Shown piece after piece: positions 59,360-64,000 of a stretch of DNA of 64,000 nt. The DNA is from Thalassia testudinum (Eukaryota > Streptophyta > Magnoliopsida > Alismatales > Hydrocharitaceae). The notes under the pieces were generated by a model. It was not told the origin of the DNA, did no database searches, and worked only from the letters and a program-made list of their open reading frames with translations. The stretch is from positions 45,012,001-45,076,000 of the forward strand of contig JAZHRO010000039.1 of the NCBI GenBank assembly GCA_037157565.1, in the 5' to 3' direction. Within the stretch, counting starts at the first letter, position 1, and each line of letters begins with the position of its first letter. Position numbers and translations under genes: made by a program.

Positions 59360-60637
59360 TTTTTTTTTAGAAAGGAAAAGGAAGATTATTAAAGATTGGT
59401 AATCATCCAGAAATTGCATTAATCATGAAAAAGAATCAGCCATACAGAAAAAAATCAGACAAAAAATGTATCTCCCTCAATTCATTATCCACCCAAGAAC
59501 GTTCAGCTCTAAAAATCACTCCATTCCTTTGCAATCAAATACACCAAAGTGCCGCAAAAGTTGCAATCCATCCAGCCACATCAAGACTGTAGTGATCTTG
59601 AAAAGAATTCCAAAATTGTTGTTGAACATCACAATTGGAAGTGCAGAGTTGCAAACGATCCCAAACATCTTTGGAGTCACACCTGAAAAGAAGGTGTTCC
59701 ACGTCTTCCTCCAATCGGCCACATAAACAATAAGTAGTATCAACCTCATCAAACCATCTCTCCAACGCCTTCTTAGTGACCAAGTGCTCCCTCCGTAGCA
59801 GCCATAGGAAAATTTTAATTTTTAAAGGAAGATGACACTTCCAAAGCAAACCACAATCTGATCTAAACACATCTGAATTTCCAGCAGTAGAAACACTTTT
59901 ATCATATGTTCTTTTCACAGTAAACCTTCCCTCCTTCCAAACAAAGCAATCAGACTGACCGGTCTTGGGCTGCACATCTGAAATTAACCCAAATAGTTGC
60001 TGAATATCAGCAAACGTCTGATCAGAGAGGCTCGCGGGCAGGGGAAATCCCAGGTATTTCTCTGAGCATCCCACAACTCATCCACCGTCACATTCTTGTT
60101 TGCAGCAAGATGGAATACTCTTGGAAAGTTCTCCGAAAGGGGCCCTGAATCACACCATATATCAGCCCAAAACTTAAATAGTTTGCCATCACCCAACATA
60201 GGTTCAAAGGCACCAGCATTCTTCATCCGAACAGACCGCAGTGATGCCAAAATGCAGACATTCCACGGCTTGCACTCGCCTGTCATTCAGATTCATAGTC
60301 AAGTCAAATGAATAACTAATCACGGTGGAAAGCGTAGAATTCTCTGCAGAAAGAATCCTTACAACCCACTTCATGAGTAAAGCTTCGTTAAAAGCCTGCA
60401 GACTTTGTACTCCCAATCCCCTATCTTTCTTGGGCGTGCAGATTTTCTTCCAAGGAACCAATTGCGTAAATCTACCCTCATGTATAAAAATCTCTTTCTA
60501 ATCAACTCAAATTATGTGATAATCTTCCTTGGTGGCTTAAAGATTGACAAGAAAAACACCGGGATGGATGACGAGACCGAGTTTAGCAAGACAAGTCGCC
60601 CATCTCTTGAGAGCAACCTACCACTCCAAGTGGAAAG
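59360..60637 (-). mobile_element. LINE, 3' part (RT end, zf-RVT)
   Basis: Minus-strand LINE whose poly-A is the T-run 59360-59368. Reading right to left: LSTWSGRLLSRDGRLVLLNS (60637-60578), VFFLSIFK, LVPWKKICTPKKDRGLGVQS (about 60463-60404), then a 179-codon frame (60074-59535) ending in an intact zinc-binding YCLCGRLEEDVEHLLFRC. It continues at 63352-63640 beyond the solo LTR. A frameshift and stops separate the parts. Confidence 0.85.
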
Positions 60638-61878
60638 TAAAATGACCCGCTACCCTTCTGGGTTGTTTAAAACGTCTGGATTAGCCGTCAGACGCCTGTC
60701 CAGACATTTGGATAGAGGGTCGGACATCTGAAAGTAAAAGAATCGTACCTTGTATTCTTTTTCCACACGCGCAAACACGCACACCTCTCTCTCTCCTCAC
60801 CCCAAACCCTAATCCTTTCCTATTCAATCCCCACTTCCCCCCACGCCACTCTCTCCATCTCCACCAACCACCACCTTCATCCTTCCCTCCTGCCGACTGC
60901 TACCTTCCTTCCAGCCACCAATGCGGTGTGTCAAGAGGAAGAAGAGAGAGAGATGGGATGCGGAGGAAGAGGAGGAGAGGGGAGCTTGAGAGGAGGAGCT
61001 CGCAAGAGAGCTGCGGGAGCTCGGAGGAGCTCGTGCAAGAGGAGTCGAGGGCGCGAGTAAGGAGGAGGAGCTTGCGAGCAGCAGCCTTGGCCTCCTGCAG
61101 CCGCTGGAGGCACTACTACAGCTCCTACGGGCAAGCTCGCGAAGGAGATAGCTTGCGGGAGAGTTCTGCGTACTGGACATTTTCCAGTATAAGACGTCTG
61201 GAGCACATCCCAGAAGTCTGAAGTAGCAGGAAAACGTCCAGATCTGAAGCCGAACGTCTGAAAGCGCACTCAGTGCCAAGGTACGTGCTTCTGTGCGGTT
61301 TACGGCCATGCAAGCCTTACCGCAGGAGATTTGTCCAACCATTTTTAGGTATGCACGTACGTACGCAGGGGGCAGGACGTTGGAAAGGTGCGGGGTGCGC
61401 CCATCGAGGTACTTTTGGACGTCTGGACTTCAGACAACCAGAAGGAGAGTCCAACGTCTGGAACTCTCCTCAGACGATCGTGGAAGGGTCTGGACGTTCG
61501 ATATAGCCGCAAGAAACCCAGGGTGAGTATTGACGTCTTTTACGACGTCTGAGGCTAGTCCCAGACATCTGATTTTGGACAGCCTGCGTGTTTTTGACCC
61601 GTTTAGGACCTAAATGGAATCGGATTTCCACAAACGAAGTACCGTTCTTTTTCGTTGGAGTCTCTCTACGAGTTAGTGTCACTTGTATACGATTTTGGAC
61701 TCATTTGATGTGGTTGGTCAATTGTATAGGTTTCCAGCCAGTTGAGTACACAGGACCCACGGAGGCGACGGGATCTGGGTTCCGAGCCCCCATTCCTCCT
61801 ATGTTTTCCGGTAGTGTCGTTTCCATTAACATTATGATTTAAATAAATAAATTGCGTGTTTAGAATAACTTGAATGAA

Positions 61879-62040
61879 CCCTAAGATGAGAATGAATCCT
61901 AGGGCAGGAACATATGAGTATGGTTTGAGCTATACTGTATGCTTGAGATACATGTAGAACCCTATGATAAGAATGAATCCTAGGGCAGGAACAGATGAGT
62001 ATGGTTTGAGCTATATTATTTACTTGAGATGCATGTAAAA
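61879..62040. repeat. two tandem 81-bp repeats in solo LTR
   Basis: CCCTAAGATGAGAATGAATC at 61879 recurs as CCCTATGATAAGAATGAATC at 61960, with CCTAGGGCAGGAACA and GAGTATGGTTTGAGCTATA shared. 81 bp is 27 codons, so the minus-strand frame shows a repeat. Confidence 0.85.
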
Positions 62041-62219
62041 CTTTAAATGCTAGCAAATGTATTTGTTATTTTAATATGATGCCTTGCCGGTTAAAAAATC
62101 ACGAGCTGCCTGTTTTAAGAATGGAACCGGAAATGTAAATAGAGAGATCTGAAAATTTGGAATATGAAACGAAAGGAATACTAGCATGAACCCTATGGGG
62201 AATTAGGAGGAGAACTCCT

Positions 62220-62470
62220 GTAGACGGGAAGTGAGCTGACCCTTGTGTATGCGGTACCAAGGAGAGCCATTGTCCCTTTAGTGTAGAGGGGTACTAGCCG
62301 CCCGTTGGGTTGAACCCCGAGGTCAGGCCTAGACACTCTACATCGACTATGTTTAGCCCTCGTGTACGTGGTACCGATGTGAGCTACTTAGTATAGGGAG
62401 GGAGCTAACCGCCCCAGGGGACCCAGGGTTAGGACTAGCCACCCTACACCGATTCTTGTTAGACCTACTG
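62220..62470. repeat. degenerate duplicated block in solo LTR
   Basis: Two similar stretches from CCTTGTGTATGCGGTACC (62240) and CCTCGTGTACGTGGTACC (62348), each continuing through a GTATAG/GTGTAG, AGCCGCC/AACCGCC, CAGG and CTACA..GA series. About 108 bp apart. Confidence 0.55.
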
Positions 62471-63351
62471 GGCAAACCGGGATAATCGGACGAGGGTATG
62501 CAGACTGTGGAGAGGCGAGACCCATGTTCTGAGAGAGCAAGACCCTGTACTGTTTCGTGCTATACCTTTAGGCGTACTCGCTAGCAGAAACGACTGACCG
62601 CATACCAGTGCGGGATAGCTAACCACGCACTTATCACGTGTGCCGTAGTCACCGCTACGTCACTACCGTGACCTCAGGGTGGTTGCCTGGGTGTAGGACT
62701 ACCACGGGGGACTCTCCCGACCAGGAGAGCACCACGTGTACCTCCTACATCATGGAAAAGGCTGCAATCAAGATCGTTCCCATGAGGAACAGACCAGATC
62801 AAGAAATGATTTAAGTGAATAAAGGAACAACAATTTAGAAGTACTTGGTTGGACTAAATGAAAATGGATAGTTACTTAATTGCATTAATTAATGGCTTAT
62901 CTTAATTATATGTAAATGGCTAAAATTACCACTCTACTCAGCGTTTGCTGACTCCGAAAATTTTTATAACCTTATTCAAGTCAAGGAGTCGAGCAGCCAG
63001 CACCACTGGCTGCAGAGGGAGCTGGGCCCAGTCGAGCCCAGCCATAGCTGCGTTTCTTACGGTTTCCCTAGCTTCTGTTGTACTAGTGAGTATTTTTGTT
63101 CTATGAAATATTATTTCAGTTACTTTCCGCTGTACATCTCTCTATCGTAGTTGTGATGGCATATAATATTGATAGACTATTCGTTCTGTTTCTTTTATTG
63201 TCTCATGTTTTCTTTCTGCTTAGTTACATTACATGTGTGGATGTGAATTATTTCCTTCTTTTGGTTATTTCTCGTTGGATGACTAGGTTTTGAGATTAGT
63301 CGAGGCGGGCCGATCTCGGGTCCTGTAGGGATCTGGGTTCGGGTCGTAACA

Positions 63352-63640
63352 AAAAGTCTTTTCCAGACTCTCCACAACACAGCCCTAGTCGGATGTTGTT
63401 GATTTTTTTCCTTTGAGCGGAAGCCCAGGATATCTAATTGGTCAATGACCCACCAATATCTCCAAAACATTTGCAATATCTTGAACCTCCAAACATGGAA
63501 ACAAGAAAGGAACAAGGACTTTGCCATGTTTATTTTGAGACCAAGGAGCAAAAATTCTTACCAAAGAGGAAATGTGCTCAGCAGCTGATGAGGGGCAAAA
63601 TATGTCCTCAAACCAAAAACCCTGCAATAGGCCCAAAACT
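63352..63640 (-). mobile_element. LINE, RT part upstream of solo LTR
   Basis: In alternating frames on the minus strand it reads EDIFCPSSAAEHISSLVRIF (the degenerate FADD region, near 63600), GLKINMAKSLF and PGLPLKG, up to VVESLEK at the solo LTR. This is the segment just before that at 60637. The 5' side of the LINE is missing. Confidence 0.7.
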
Positions 63641-64000
63641 ACGGATCCGACCCAAAGAACCTTGGATAAAGGCGGGTTTAAAGATTCGACCCGCCTACAT
63701 CCCAGAGAACCCCCTTCGCAATCGGGCTAGGCAATCCAACCGACCTGCACACAAGTAGGCAGGGCACAGTCGGACTCGGAGGAACCTATCCGTTGGAGGT
63801 GCAGCGAAGAGTACAGCAAGTCTGCGCCGCCAATAAATGCTGACACTAGCAGCCTCCATTTATGGCCTAGCAACGTATCCACCAAGAAAATCTTGTTGGA
63901 AGTGCGATCCACTCAGGAGATCCTATTAAGAGCTCGAATAGGAACTCCATCCCAGCATGCCATATATATAGGTGGGAAGGCACATTAGCCCTCCCCCAAG
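63641..64000. other. unidentified, GC-richer end
   Basis: Contains repeated CGACCC and GATCCGACCC words, suggesting another LTR or repeat edge. No gene is recognised. Confidence 0.35.

Larger units (their letters stand above)
60638..63351 (+). mobile_element. solo LTR, Del/Tekay type, ~2.7 kb
   Basis: Starts TAAAATGACCCGCTACC and ends GGGTTCGGGTCGTAACA, ends typical of Del/Tekay chromovirus LTRs. Flanks GAAAG (60633-60637) and AAAAG (63352-63356) are a 5-bp target duplication with one mismatch. No pol or primer site is present. Removing it joins the two LINE halves at the position where the protein reads ...VVESLEK and LSTWSGR. Low-complexity frames inside (for example 60824-61342 on the minus strand) are not genes. 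Confidence 0.7.

Noticed and set aside
60824..61342. 172-codon minus frame rich in Ser, Leu and Arg
   Set aside because: Low-complexity translation inside the solo LTR; overlapping long frames on the other strand show it is compositional.

Overview
This is nuclear DNA of a flowering plant, probably a species with a large, repeat-rich genome and long introns; nothing here identifies the species. The evidence is a chloroplast-type 4-alpha-glucanotransferase gene (DPE1) broken by GT..AG introns, a probable type I MADS-box gene, and plant transposon families (Copia, chromovirus Gypsy, LINE, Mutator-like, small non-autonomous LTR elements). There is no sign of bacterial organisation.

Layout. 1-10.88 kb holds the end of an LTR, a LINE, Copia scraps, a small LTR element nested in a tandemly duplicated Copia RNase H, MITEs and a LINE tail. 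Since the first DPE1 exon seen starts in mid-codon and no earlier exon is visible, all of this may be intron. 10.88-47.77 kb holds the last eleven DPE1 exons in three clusters (10.88-11.43, 23.33-23.79 and 45.58-47.77 kb). Intron 11434-23333 holds a small LTR element, a Mutator-like MITE and a complete Gypsy chromovirus. Intron 23790-45575 (21.8 kb) is almost entirely one Copia element (24725-45491) with three further LTR elements nested inside it, one of them a Sirevirus-like Copia with an env-like reading frame. 50153-50623 on the minus strand is a diverged MADS-like gene, tail to tail with DPE1. 53.77-64 kb is a second nest: a Mutator-like element with an insertion, a small LTR element inside a Copia, and a LINE inserted in the same Copia and itself split by a 2.7-kb solo LTR.

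Function. DPE1 is the only clearly functional-looking gene. All eleven exons join in phase without a stop, and the three GH77 catalytic residues are present. All retroelement proteins have stops or frameshifts, so they are decayed. Target-site duplications at several elements give a firm order of insertion.
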